A stretch of 64,000 nucleotides of DNA, taken from positions 24,233 to 88,232 of the forward strand of contig DOTG01000048.1 in assembly GCA_003512955.1 (NCBI GenBank). The letters are read 5' to 3'. This stretch comes from Marinilabiliales bacterium. Lineage in GTDB: Bacteria > Bacteroidota > Bacteroidia > Bacteroidales > SZUA-534. Within the stretch, counting starts at the first letter, position 1, and every line of letters starts with the position of its first letter. Position numbers and translations under genes: made by a program. Positions 38,294 through 47,697 of this stretch are shown one piece after another. Under the pieces are notes generated by a model that was not told the origin of the DNA, made no database searches, and saw nothing but the letters and a program-made list of their open reading frames with translations.

Positions 38294-39913
38294 ATGAAAA
38301 ATACAATCATTGGTTTAGAATTATCAGTATTCCTTTTGTTTTCGTTATATTCTTTCAGTCAGGACAAATCAGATTGGGTGGCCGGCTTTCCTGATGGCTG
38401 TACAAGTATCACGGTAGGTAAACTTGCCTCGGAAGATGGTTCCGTAATGACATCACATACCGACGATAGCCACCGGACACGTTCAGAGATGAACATTGTA
38501 GCAGCCAAAGACTATACGGCTCAGGATTCGTTTATCCTTTATATCCGTAAAGCTTACGATTCATTGGCCATGCCCTCTTATAAAAATATTCCTATAGGTT
38601 CCATTCCGCAGGTAAAACATTCGTTCGCTTTTATTAATACAGCCTATCCTTGCATGAACGAAAAGCAGTTAGGAATTGGGGAATCAACTTTTGGTGGCCA
38701 CGAGGAACTTCAATCCGATAAAGGGCTCATTGATTGCCAACGCCTTTGTCAGTTGATGCTTGAGCGTTGTGTAACAGCGCGTGAAGCCATTTTGCTTGCC
38801 GATGACCTGACTAAAAAATATGGGTGGAACGATTTTGGCGAGTGCCTGACTATTGCAGATAAAAAAGAGGTTTGGCATTTTGAAATTTTAGGTCCCGGAA
38901 AAGATAGAACCGGTGCTGTATGGGCCGCTCAAAGGGTTCCCGATGATCATGTGGCTGTGAATGCCAATGCCAGTACCATCAAAAGTATAGATTTAAACCA
39001 GCCGGACTTTTTTATGGCATCTGCCAACATCTATTCCTTAGCTAAGGAAAATAACTGGTGGAAAGAGGGCGAACCCTTTCAATTTTGCTATGTATATGCG
39101 CCTGAAAGCCGTGAATCGGTGGCCTCGCGCCGCCGGGAGTGGCGTGTATTCCAATTGTTGGCTCCTTCGCGGCATTTCGATCCTAACGATAAGGATTTTC
39201 CTTTTTCTGTGAAACCCGACAAAAAAGTCTCACTCAGCGATATGGTCCAGTTATTTAAGGATTATTACGAAGGTACCCCTTACGACATGACCCGGAACAT
39301 TACTACAACTAATAGTGAGGGGGAAAAAGTGGTTTCCCCTTTAGCGAACCCGTTTATGCCATACGACCAGCTTCCGTTGCACAATATCCAGGGAGGATGG
39401 TTCCATACCGATTCCAAAACCGGACATATCGATTTTCTTGGCGAACGGACCATAGCCCGATGGTACACCATGTATGGGACGGTTATCCAATTGCGCGATT
39501 GGCTCCCCGATGAAATTGGAGGAGTTACCTGGCTGGCACTCGACAATATTGCTACTTCGTTGTATGTACCTGTTTATGCAGGTACTGAGGATTTGCCTCA
39601 ATCCTATAAAACCCCGGGGCGCCCCAATGGATTTACCAGGCAGTCGGCCTGGTGGGCATTCAACTATATGAGTACGCTGGCCGCGCAACGGTGGGGTGAA
39701 ATGCGGGCAGATGCAGCTACTGTTTTTGTTCCTCTGCAGCAGGAACTATTTAAAAACCAATCGATAATTGAACAAAAAGCCCTTACAATTGATTCATATA
39801 AGAAGCGGAAACAGTTTTTGACCGATTATACCCTTGAGTGGGGAAACCGGGCTGTTGACGAAGCATGGAAACTTGGGGACTTTTTCTTTACAAAATATGA
39901 TGAGAAATTTTAA
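38294..39913 (+). CDS. C69-family dipeptidase, secreted
   Basis: 539 residues with a signal peptide (about 1-23). The N-terminal nucleophile region is conserved as DGCTSITVGKLASEDGSVM with catalytic Cys36, followed by SHTDDSHRTR. Other family marks are ESTFGGHEEL, EVWHFEILGPG and AANANASTIKS-like ARVPDDHVAVNANAS. Peptidase family C69 hydrolyses dipeptides with N-terminal amino acids. Here it would be periplasmic or surface-associated. It is divergent from the large PKD-protein gene. Confidence 0.9.
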   Translation: MKNTIIGLELSVFLLFSLYSFSQDKSDWVAGFPDGCTSITVGKLASEDGSVMTSHTDDSHRTRSEMNIVAAKDYTAQDSFILYIRKAYDSLAMPSYKNIPIGSIPQVKHSFAFINTAYPCMNEKQLGIGESTFGGHEELQSDKGLIDCQRLCQLMLERCVTAREAILLADDLTKKYGWNDFGECLTIADKKEVWHFEILGPGKDRTGAVWAAQRVPDDHVAVNANASTIKSIDLNQPDFFMASANIYSLAKENNWWKEGEPFQFCYVYAPESRESVASRRREWRVFQLLAPSRHFDPNDKDFPFSVKPDKKVSLSDMVQLFKDYYEGTPYDMTRNITTTNSEGEKVVSPLANPFMPYDQLPLHNIQGGWFHTDSKTGHIDFLGERTIARWYTMYGTVIQLRDWLPDEIGGVTWLALDNIATSLYVPVYAGTEDLPQSYKTPGRPNGFTRQSAWWAFNYMSTLAAQRWGEMRADAATVFVPLQQELFKNQSIIEQKALTIDSYKKRKQFLTDYTLEWGNRAVDEAWKLGDFFFTKYDEKF

Positions 39914-39953
39914 AAAATAATTTTGACACAGCAACTTAAAAACTTAGAAATGT

Positions 39954-40940
39954 ATGAAAGTTACAGTAATTGGAGCAGGTAATGTAGGTGCCACATGCGC
40001 AAACGAGATCATCAACATGGACCTGGTGAACGAACTGGTTCTTGTAGATATTAACGAAGGTATGGTTCAGGGGAAAGCCCTCGATTTATGGCAAACCTCT
40101 TCTATTTTACAATTCGACACGAGAGTCCGTGGTGTGGTTGGCGATTATGAAGCTACTGCGGGGTCCGATGTCATTGTGATAACCTCGGGATTGCCCCGCA
40201 AACCCGGAATGAGCCGCGATGACCTGATTTCAGTAAACGCCAAAATTGTGAAAGATGTGACCAAAAAATCTATCGTTCACTCCCCGCAAGCTAAAATTAT
40301 TGTGGTATCGAACCCGTTGGATGTGATGACTTATGCAGCTTACCTTGCTGCCAATGAGGTGGTCCCAAAACGTTCGAGCGAGATTTTTGGAATGGCCGGT
40401 ATTTTGGATACTGCCCGTTACAAAGCATTTATTGCCGAAGCATTGAACCTTTCGCCAAAAAGCATTCACGCCATCCTGATGGGAGGGCACGGCGATACCA
40501 TGGTACCGCTACCTCGTTATACCTCTGTAGCCTCTATTCCAATCCGCGAACTGATGGACGAAGCTACCTTGCAAGCCATTATTGAACGTACCAAAGCAGG
40601 TGGTGGCGAAATCGTGAAACTGATGGGGACATCTGCCTGGTATGCTCCGGGTGCCGCCGCTGCCCAAATGGTGGAAGCCATTATTAAAGACAGCCGCCGT
40701 ATCTTCCCGGTTTGCGCCAGCCTGAACGGTGAATACGGATTGGAAGATATTTATTTGGGAGTACCTGTGGTCCTTGGAAAAAAAGGTATCGAAAAAATTA
40801 TAGAATTGGATTTATTGCCCGATGAAAAAGAACTGTTATACCAATCGGCCAAATCAGTAAAAGAAATAATGGTAGCCTTGGACGACATGAATCTGTTTGA
40901 ACAGAAATATGGTCGTTTGAACCCAATTCCAAACGTTTAA
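39954..40940 (+). CDS. mdh: Malate dehydrogenase
   Basis: 328 residues. It has the Rossmann motif VIGAGNVGATCAN, the substrate loop GLPRKPGMSRDDL, VVSNPLDVMTY, and the catalytic histidine in MGGHGDTMVPLPRYTSV. The pattern is that of the LDH-like MDH type found in Bacteroidota. It interconverts malate and oxaloacetate with NAD. A strong terminator follows 20 bp after the stop codon. Confidence 0.96.
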   Translation: MKVTVIGAGNVGATCANEIINMDLVNELVLVDINEGMVQGKALDLWQTSSILQFDTRVRGVVGDYEATAGSDVIVITSGLPRKPGMSRDDLISVNAKIVKDVTKKSIVHSPQAKIIVVSNPLDVMTYAAYLAANEVVPKRSSEIFGMAGILDTARYKAFIAEALNLSPKSIHAILMGGHGDTMVPLPRYTSVASIPIRELMDEATLQAIIERTKAGGGEIVKLMGTSAWYAPGAAAAQMVEAIIKDSRRIFPVCASLNGEYGLEDIYLGVPVVLGKKGIEKIIELDLLPDEKELLYQSAKSVKEIMVALDDMNLFEQKYGRLNPIPNV

Positions 40941-40960
40941 CAATTAAATAAATAAACCTG

Positions 40961-40993
40961 ACAGAGACGCTTAACTGGCGTCTCTGTTTTTTT
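40961..40993 (+). terminator. Terminator of mdh
   Basis: ACAGAGACGC (40961-40970) and GCGTCTCTGT (40978-40987) form a perfect 10-bp stem with a 7-nt loop, then T residues to 40993. Confidence 0.92.
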
Positions 40994-40995
40994 AA

Positions 40996-41442
40996 ATGCC
41001 TATGAAAACCCACATCCCCATCGAAGTAATTAAACTTGAAGATGCCAGCTACCACATCATGGTAAAAGCCAGGTTCGGCAAAAAGGTGCAAGGCAATTTA
41101 ATCATTGATACCGGGGCTTCAAAAACCGTTTTTGACCAGTCGTTAGGAACAAAACTGAAAGTTAAAATGGAGGAGGTCCCCGATCAGGATTCTTCAGGTA
41201 TCAATGCGATGATTCCCCATGCTTTCAAGGGAGAAATTGAGAAATTCCAGATCGGCGATTTGAAATTGAAAAATATAATATCTGTCTTTTTAGATTTATC
41301 GCACATCAACCAGTTGTATGAAAAATACACCAACACCCAAATTACAGGCCTGTTGGGAAGCGATTTTCTCGTTTCGCATAAAGCCGTCATTGATTATACC
41401 CACAAAAAGCTGACCCTGAGTTACAAAAAGAGAGGAAGCTGA
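40996..41442 (+). CDS. Retropepsin-like aspartic protease
   Basis: 148 residues; ATG 40996 or the ATG two codons later could be the start. The active-site motif LIIDTGASKTVFD and the later GLLGSDFLVSHKAVIDY match single-domain retropepsin-like (DUF1758/gag-asp) proteases, which act as dimers. No signal peptide, so it is cytoplasmic. The start codon lies 3 bp after the mdh terminator's T tract, so expression needs read-through or a promoter inside the hairpin region. Confidence 0.85.
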   Translation: MPMKTHIPIEVIKLEDASYHIMVKARFGKKVQGNLIIDTGASKTVFDQSLGTKLKVKMEEVPDQDSSGINAMIPHAFKGEIEKFQIGDLKLKNIISVFLDLSHINQLYEKYTNTQITGLLGSDFLVSHKAVIDYTHKKLTLSYKKRGS

Positions 41443-41602
41443 ACTCAGTAAATTCACATCTTGGTTTTAGCAGGTTTGTGCAACACCAATCCGGGCAAGC
41501 TACCTTGAAATAAAATCAAAATATTTTTTAAGTAATTCACTTTGGATTGGCAAAGCAATTAAAAAAACTTCCCTTTTGAATTTCACTTTTCCGGGGTTGA
41601 CT

Positions 41603-42361
41603 TTATAACTGTTTGTTAAACACCGTTACACTTGCCTGAGCGGTCGGTAATATCACGACATCGCCAATAGTCACATGTGCAGGCCTGGTAACCATGAATT
41701 CAACAGTTGCCGCAATATCACCGGCATTGAGCGGGGTAAACCCGGCATATACTTTTTTATTGGCAGTTGTATCTTTTAACCGGACGATGGAAAATTCTGT
41801 TTCCACCGCACCCGGGCTGATGGAGCCCACCTTGATTCCATAAGGATTCAAATCGATCCGCATCCCTTTGGTAATGGCCTCAACCCCATGTTTGCTGGCA
41901 CAATACACCGAACCATTGGCATAAACCTCTTTTCCGGCAATACTGCTGATGTTGATAATTTGCCCCATTTTCCGTTCCACCATAATGGGGGTAACCAGCC
42001 GGGAAATGTACAAAAGCCCTTTCACATTTGTATCCATCATTTGTTCCCAGTCATTCAAATCAGCTTTGTGGATGGGATCCAGGCCAGCAGCCAATCCTGC
42101 GTTATTGATAAGCAGATCGATTTGTTGCCACTCTTTGGGTAAACTGGCAAAAGCCTGTTCGGTTGCTTTAGAATCGCGGATATCGAAACAAAGTATTTTG
42201 CACTCAATTTTGTAAGATTCTGTAAGTTCCTCCTGCAATTGTAGCAACCTGTCCTGGCGCCGCCCGGTGATGATTACATTGAATCCATTCTTTGCCAATA
42301 TTTGAGCGGTGGCTTTGCCAATGCCTGAAGTGGCCCCGGTTATTAAAGCTATTTTATCCAT
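41603..42361 (-). CDS. SDR-family NAD(P)-dependent oxidoreductase (YdfG-like)
   Basis: 252 residues. It shows the cofactor motif TGATSGIGKATA with ITGRRQDRL, NNAGLAAGLDPI, catalytic Ser in NISSIAG and the YCASKHG active site (YxxxK). The overall pattern matches the YdfG/serine 3-dehydrogenase type of classical short-chain dehydrogenases, which oxidise hydroxy acids such as 3-hydroxypropionate or serine with NADP. It is 34 bp downstream of the membrane protein gene on the same strand. Confidence 0.9.
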   Translation of the reverse strand: MDKIALITGATSGIGKATAQILAKNGFNVIITGRRQDRLLQLQEELTESYKIECKILCFDIRDSKATEQAFASLPKEWQQIDLLINNAGLAAGLDPIHKADLNDWEQMMDTNVKGLLYISRLVTPIMVERKMGQIINISSIAGKEVYANGSVYCASKHGVEAITKGMRIDLNPYGIKVGSISPGAVETEFSIVRLKDTTANKKVYAGFTPLNAGDIAATVEFMVTRPAHVTIGDVVILPTAQASVTVFNKQL

Positions 42362-42394
42362 CTTTTATGTTTTAATAGTTCGTTATTTTTTGAG

Positions 42395-43801
42395 TTATTG
42401 ATCATCGGTATCTATGTCAAAAGGAGTAAAAATATTATGTGACGATGCTCCATTAAAGATATGGTTTGTTACTGGATACTGGTTTCTAATTTCTGATGCC
42501 TTATGTCTTTTGAATCTCAAGAAAGTCCGGATTTTTGAAAAATCAATCAGGTAAAGTAAGGCAATACCCAAAAAGGGCAATGCCGGTGCCTTATAGCGGA
42601 CCAATGCCCCCAAAATGGGCGTAGTTAATCCAATGAGTACAAATAAAATAAGCACATACGACACCGAAAACCAAAACAAAGGAGGTAAGTTGTTTTTTTG
42701 TTGAAAAAAGAACACGGCTCCCAGCAATAATAATAAAATCAACAAATTCTCTATGGCAGCCAATGCTGTAAGTGGATTTCGGATTTCGAGTACCGATGGT
42801 CTGAAAAAAGAATTTACCAAGGCTTGTGGCGTTTGCTGAACCATTCCCCAAAAGGTCGGTTCCAACTCTTTCATCTCAATTTGACTGCCCACCTGGGTTA
42901 AACTGTTCGTGAAGTTGATAAAATCATGTTGTTTTTGTGCAACGATTTTCGGAAAATCCAGCCCAATGATGGGTTTCGAAAACCAAAGCACCACCAAAAG
43001 TAACAAATGCACTAACAAAAACTGCGCTATCGGAAATTTCCATTTCCAGTACCGGTTTAAAATCAAATACATAAAAGCTGGCAAAGCGGCCACCAGCACG
43101 TAAAACTTCGAAAAAATAAGGATTGCCACCGAAACAGCCATCCCTAAAAGCAACCAACCGGTGATATTCCCACGTAACCACCGGCATGCAAAATAAAACA
43201 ACATGCCAAAGGCAAACATCAACAGCCCCTCTTTTAGCAACCCCGAAGTCCAGAACCAAACCGAAGGAAAGAAAAAAACGGCCAGCAGCAGCCCCCATTT
43301 TTTATCTTTAAACTGAGGTTCAAAAACTTTAAAAATACCCCAAAGCCCTGTGAACGAAAGGAAACTCATGAACAGAGTGTGGATATGGATGTTTCCCATC
43401 GAAATCAACCGTATCAAGGCATTGAACCGGATGACAATGCGGTTGTCGTTCAACAACCCATAATTGAATTCCTTTATCCAGAAATGACAGGTATCGTAGT
43501 ATTGTATCAAATGAGGGGCATCGGCACCAATCCCGGTTACCATCCGGAAATAATCGGCCGGGTTTTGGCGGAGGGCTGAAAATAGGATATTCCCATCGTC
43601 GAAGTATTTAAACACATCGCCCGAGATACGATCGGGATAAATATAATAATAGACAAAATAAAGGGCTAAACCTCCCAGAAACTTCAGAAGAAAAACGGCA
43701 GCGGTAATTTTAAATCCAAAATGTAAGGAATGAAAAAAAGAAACCTTTTTGATAAGGTAAAGAAGTGCGCTCAAATAAAACAACAGCAAAAGGTAGCTCA
43801 T
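42395..43801 (-). CDS. Polytopic membrane protein, glycosyltransferase-39-like
   Basis: 468 residues with about ten hydrophobic helices. An acidic loop between helices (YPDRISGDVFKYFDDGN) and the arrangement of long aliphatic helices recall integral-membrane glycosyltransferases or mannosyltransferases, but I saw no decisive motif. The C-terminal 50 residues are hydrophilic (FKRHKASEIRNQY). Probably cotranscribed with the SDR gene. Function unassigned. Confidence 0.7.
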   Translation of the reverse strand: MSYLLLLFYLSALLYLIKKVSFFHSLHFGFKITAAVFLLKFLGGLALYFVYYYIYPDRISGDVFKYFDDGNILFSALRQNPADYFRMVTGIGADAPHLIQYYDTCHFWIKEFNYGLLNDNRIVIRFNALIRLISMGNIHIHTLFMSFLSFTGLWGIFKVFEPQFKDKKWGLLLAVFFFPSVWFWTSGLLKEGLLMFAFGMLFYFACRWLRGNITGWLLLGMAVSVAILIFSKFYVLVAALPAFMYLILNRYWKWKFPIAQFLLVHLLLLVVLWFSKPIIGLDFPKIVAQKQHDFINFTNSLTQVGSQIEMKELEPTFWGMVQQTPQALVNSFFRPSVLEIRNPLTALAAIENLLILLLLLGAVFFFQQKNNLPPLFWFSVSYVLILFVLIGLTTPILGALVRYKAPALPFLGIALLYLIDFSKIRTFLRFKRHKASEIRNQYPVTNHIFNGASSHNIFTPFDIDTDDQ

Positions 43802-43882
43802 CTTTTTTTGGGCAAAGATAAAAAACCTTCACCGCCCTTGAATGTTTTTTACTTAATTTGTCGAAAATCTTAATTCAATACC

Positions 43883-44641
43883 ATGGCCAAACAGGTAACC
43901 CCATACAGCAACTCACAGCAAGGCAAAAAAGAACAAGTGGCAGGCATGTTCGATACCATTGCAGGTAAATACGACTTTTTAAACCACTTTTTATCGTTGA
44001 ACATCGACAAACGCTGGCGTAAAAAGGTGATTAAGATGGTATCGGAATATCACCCCCAACGGATACTCGATGTGGCCACTGGTACCGGCGACTTAGCGAT
44101 TGCGGCGGTGGTAGCAAAACCTCAACGGATTGATGGGATTGACATTTCCGAAGGGATGCTGGAAGTAGGGATGCAAAAAATTGCCTCCAAAAAACTGGAA
44201 GGCCTCATTTTTTTGCAAAAAGGCGATGCCGAAGCCATTCCTTTTGCCGATGAGTCCTTTGATGCCATAACCGTGGCTTTTGGGGTACGCAATTTCGAAA
44301 ACCTGGAAAAAGGGCTCAAAGAGATGTACAGGGTTTTAAAACCCGGGGGCATTTGCGTGGTACTCGAATTTACCATGCCACGGCAATTCCCGTTTAAGCA
44401 ATTGTATGGTTTCTATTTTAAAAATCTGCTGCCACTGATTGGTCGGATGGTTTCAAAAGATACTTCAGCTTACACTTACCTGCCTGAATCGGTGAAGGCT
44501 TTTCCGCAATACCAGCAATTCCTGGATGAACTGACGAAGGCCGGATTTACCAACAACCAGCAAAAGGTACTAACCATGGGCATTGCAGCAATTTATGAGG
44601 GGAAAAAAGCCATGGAAATGAAACCGGATTCAAAATTTTAG
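43883..44641 (+). CDS. ubiE: Demethylmenaquinone/ubiquinone methyltransferase
   Basis: 252 residues. The UbiE/MenG signature YDFLNHFLSLNIDKRWRKK is followed by the SAM motif ILDVATGTGDLAIAA and later FGVRNFENLEKGLKEMYRVLKPGG. It catalyses the last methylation in menaquinone synthesis. It lies directly upstream of porT, a linkage conserved in Bacteroidota. Confidence 0.96.
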   Translation: MAKQVTPYSNSQQGKKEQVAGMFDTIAGKYDFLNHFLSLNIDKRWRKKVIKMVSEYHPQRILDVATGTGDLAIAAVVAKPQRIDGIDISEGMLEVGMQKIASKKLEGLIFLQKGDAEAIPFADESFDAITVAFGVRNFENLEKGLKEMYRVLKPGGICVVLEFTMPRQFPFKQLYGFYFKNLLPLIGRMVSKDTSAYTYLPESVKAFPQYQQFLDELTKAGFTNNQQKVLTMGIAAIYEGKKAMEMKPDSKF

Positions 44642-44658
44642 CAGAACCTTATTTCCGC

Positions 44659-44729
44659 AAGTCACGGGGTGACTAATTGAACAACAATTATTTGCCTTAT
44701 TTGTATCAAATTGGGTCACCCCGTGACTT
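44659..44729. repeat. Long perfect inverted repeat between ubiE and porT
   Basis: AAGTCACGGGGTGAC (44659-44673) and GTCACCCCGTGACTT (44715-44729) are exact reverse complements around a 41-nt AT-rich centre. Each arm is itself a near-palindrome (GTCAC..GTGAC), as in REP/BIME pairs. It could also serve as a terminator for ubiE, though no T tract follows. Confidence 0.6.
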
Positions 44730-44833
44730 TCAACGGCTTCCCAGATGACTTGGGAATTTTAGGTAAAATGAGAATCTGAAAATTGAACCCCGCTTTTTCA
44801 AATATTTTGGTATTTTTGGCGTTCATTACCACT

Positions 44834-45559
44834 ATGATGAAGATTCATAAGCTTATCGTTATTTTGTTACTTATCCCATTCAGTTTGTTAGCCCAGAAAG
44901 ACAAACCCTGGAACAAACCTCTGTACGATGCCTATCCATTTCACTTTGGATTTGCCTTTACAGGTGGGGTGCTCGATTTTTCGGTAACCCATTCCGATGC
45001 ATTTGTTGTACAGGATAGCATCCGTTCCATTGAAGGGAAATCAAGGTTTTTATTTGGAGCCAGCATTGTTGGTAGCCTAAGGTTGACCGATAACCTCGAT
45101 TTGCGCTTTCTGCCCGGATTGTACTTTGGGCAACGCGATTTGGAATATTTAGTCCGGAAAAATATTTTACCCAATAGCAGTGGTGATGAGGGTTATACCT
45201 TCCATACCATGAAAATTGAATCTACATTTCTGCAATTTCCTTTGCTCCTAAAATACCGTTCGAGCCGGCAAAACAATTACCGCCCTTATTTGGTGGGAGG
45301 GCTCAACTACACCATTGATTTGGCCGCCCGTAAAAAAATTAAAGAGGAAGAACAACCCAAAATTCGGCTCAACCGGAACGACCTTTTAGTAGAGATGGGT
45401 TTTGGCATCGATTATTACCTGCCCTTTTTCAAATTCACTACCGAATGGCGGTTTTCGTACGGTTTAATGAATATGGTAACCTACGATAACACAGGCTATA
45501 CCGAGTCGTTCAACCGTTTAGGTACCAAAATGGTTACCATGATCATTTATTTTGAATAA
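44834..45559 (+). CDS. porT: PorT, type IX secretion system component
   Basis: 241 residues from the double ATG at 44834. It has a signal peptide ending SLLAQ and an outer-membrane beta-barrel pattern (HFGFAFTGGVLDF, LRFLPGLYFGQRDLEY, YRPYLVGGLNYTIDLA, MGFGIDYYLPFFKF). PorT is a T9SS protein required for secretion of sorting-domain proteins such as the three in this window. Position after ubiE supports the call. Confidence 0.88.
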   Translation: MMKIHKLIVILLLIPFSLLAQKDKPWNKPLYDAYPFHFGFAFTGGVLDFSVTHSDAFVVQDSIRSIEGKSRFLFGASIVGSLRLTDNLDLRFLPGLYFGQRDLEYLVRKNILPNSSGDEGYTFHTMKIESTFLQFPLLLKYRSSRQNNYRPYLVGGLNYTIDLAARKKIKEEEQPKIRLNRNDLLVEMGFGIDYYLPFFKFTTEWRFSYGLMNMVTYDNTGYTESFNRLGTKMVTMIIYFE

Positions 45560-45611
45560 TCCGTGTTAACAAATCCACTCATCAACTGTATTTAGAGGGA
45601 GAAAAAAAGCC

Positions 45612-47171
45612 ATGCAAAAAGAAATTACCTTGGTTTTAACTCCCAAACAGGCTTCCAGTGAGGAATTTTACCTGCCGGTGTTGGCCAATCAACTTAAAGT
45701 AGCTCCCAAAAGGATTACCTATGCTCAGGTGCTTCAGCGTTCGATTGATGCACGGCAGAAGCAGGTGAAAATCAGTCTCCGGCTATTGGTTTATATTGAT
45801 GCGCATCCGCCCGAAGAGGAAAAAACCGAATTCAATTACCAGCAAGTTTCACACCGGGAGCCCGTGGTGATTGTGGGTGCAGGTCCGGCAGGCCTATTTG
45901 CTGCCCTAAAACTGATTGAACTGGGTTACAAGCCTATTGTGATTGAGCGCGGTAAAGATGTAAACACCCGGAAACGCGATATTGCAGCCATCCACCGGAA
46001 CCAGGGAGTGAATCCCGATTCCAATTACAGTTTTGGCGAAGGTGGTGCCGGAACCTATTCCGATGGAAAACTTTATACCCGAAGCAAAAAACGGGGAAAT
46101 GTTAAAAGTGTGCTGAATGTATTGAGTTTTCATGGAGCCAACCGCGAAATCCTTGTTGATGCGCACCCGCACATTGGTACCGACAAACTGCCTGATATTA
46201 TTAAAAGCATCCGCCAAACTATCATCCATTTTGGAGGCGAAGTGCATTTTGAAACAGCTTTGGCATCGTTGCTTATCGGGGACCAAACCATCAAAGGGAT
46301 TAAAACCCGTAAGGGGGATACCATAGATACAAAAGCTGTGATTCTTGCCACGGGACACTCCGCCCGTGATGTATATCAGATGCTTTTTGACCAGCAGATT
46401 GCTTTGGAGGCCAAACCTTTTGCCATGGGAGTAAGGATTGAGCACCCTCAGGAGTTGATTGACAGCATTCAATATTCGTGTACCCTACGCGACCCATACC
46501 TGCCGGCAGCATCGTACAGTTTGGTCCAACAGGTAGCTGATCGTGGCGTGTATTCTTTTTGTATGTGTCCGGGAGGCGTTATTGTTCCCGCTTCGACCGC
46601 CGAAGATGAAATGGTGGTCAACGGCATGTCGCCTTCGCTCAGAAATACCCGTTGGGCAAATTCGGGTATTGTGGTCGAAATTCAATTAAACGATGTAAAT
46701 GCTGACCAAAAACTGGCTGTTCTAAATGGATTGAAGTACCAACAACAATTCGAAAAGCTGGCTTTCAAAAATGGAGGCGAAGGCCAGATTGCCCCGGCCC
46801 AACGTATGGCCGATTTTGTCGAAAACCGGTTATCGAAAACACTTCCCGAAAGCTCATTCTTCCCGGGAATTACAGCTTCACCCATGCACGAATGGATGCC
46901 CGGCGAAATCAGATTCCGGTTGCAGGAAGGTTTTAAAATCTTTGGACAAAAGATGAAGGGATATTACACCAGCGAAGCCGTGTTGATAGGAGTGGAAAGC
47001 CGCACCAGTTCACCGTTACGTATTCCAAGGAATCCTGAAACGATGCAGCATATCCAAATAACCGGTTTGTTCCCGTGTGGTGAAGGTGCCGGGTATGCCG
47101 GTGGAATTGCATCTTCTGCTGTGGACGGCGAAAACTGCGCCATCCATGTGGCTCAATTTTTAAAGAAATAA
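45612..47171 (+). CDS. FAD-dependent dehydrogenase (COG2509 type)
   Basis: 519 residues. After an N-terminal ferredoxin-like segment of about 85 residues comes the dinucleotide motif VVIVGAGPAGLFAALKLIELG. GEGGAGTYSDGKLYTRSKKRG and the C-terminal GEGAGYAGGIASSAVDG are family signatures. This group of predicted oxidoreductases has no well-defined substrate. Cytoplasmic, probably monocistronic. Confidence 0.88.
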   Translation: MQKEITLVLTPKQASSEEFYLPVLANQLKVAPKRITYAQVLQRSIDARQKQVKISLRLLVYIDAHPPEEEKTEFNYQQVSHREPVVIVGAGPAGLFAALKLIELGYKPIVIERGKDVNTRKRDIAAIHRNQGVNPDSNYSFGEGGAGTYSDGKLYTRSKKRGNVKSVLNVLSFHGANREILVDAHPHIGTDKLPDIIKSIRQTIIHFGGEVHFETALASLLIGDQTIKGIKTRKGDTIDTKAVILATGHSARDVYQMLFDQQIALEAKPFAMGVRIEHPQELIDSIQYSCTLRDPYLPAASYSLVQQVADRGVYSFCMCPGGVIVPASTAEDEMVVNGMSPSLRNTRWANSGIVVEIQLNDVNADQKLAVLNGLKYQQQFEKLAFKNGGEGQIAPAQRMADFVENRLSKTLPESSFFPGITASPMHEWMPGEIRFRLQEGFKIFGQKMKGYYTSEAVLIGVESRTSSPLRIPRNPETMQHIQITGLFPCGEGAGYAGGIASSAVDGENCAIHVAQFLKK

Positions 47172-47244
47172 ACATCAGATATGGCTGGCTTTATAATTCT
47201 GTTCAGGCTATTAAAATAGTTAACGATTCTTAAAAAATAACCCT

Positions 47245-47697
47245 ATGATTCTAGACCACGTGAAAAACATCGAGAGGTATCGTACCCTTTCAGCAAACCT
47301 TGCTAAAGCCATCGACTTTATTACTGCCAATGATTTGGCCAGGTTTGTAGCAGGCAAACATCTTATTGATGGAGAACAGGTTTTTTTGTTGATGAATGAA
47401 TATGAAACCAAACCGGAAGCTGACTGTAAAACCGAAACCCACAGGAAATATATCGATATCCAACTCATGTTGTCGGGAGCAGAAAAAGTGGGGTATGCTT
47501 TTTTAGAGAACCAAAAAGTTGTGGAAGGATATAACGTTGAAAAGGATTACACTTTTTATGAGGCTGAGCTGGATTATTTTATTTTGAAACCCCAATGGTT
47601 TGCTATCTTTTTCCCTACCGATATGCACTGTCCCAGCATCAAAGCAGAGCAACCGGGATTTGTCTGCAAAGCGGTGGTTAAAGTTAAGGTAGCTTAA
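47245..47697 (+). CDS. YhcH/YjgK/YiaL-family (DUF386) protein
   Basis: 150 residues, a cupin-like double-stranded beta-helix. Family marks are YETKPEADCKTETHRKYIDIQLMLSGAEK, the metal-binding EAELDYFILKPQWFAIFFPTDMHCPSI and the end VCKAVVKVKVA. YhcH-like proteins are linked to sialic acid and other sugar metabolism, often as anomerases. No sugar pathway is adjacent. It overlaps the convergent TrmH-family gene by 14 bp. Confidence 0.88.
   Translation: MILDHVKNIERYRTLSANLAKAIDFITANDLARFVAGKHLIDGEQVFLLMNEYETKPEADCKTETHRKYIDIQLMLSGAEKVGYAFLENQKVVEGYNVEKDYTFYEAELDYFILKPQWFAIFFPTDMHCPSIKAEQPGFVCKAVVKVKVA

Noticed and set aside
45906..46512. Minus-strand frames across the FAD dehydrogenase
   Set aside because: Shadow frames of a well-supported gene; no domain signatures.
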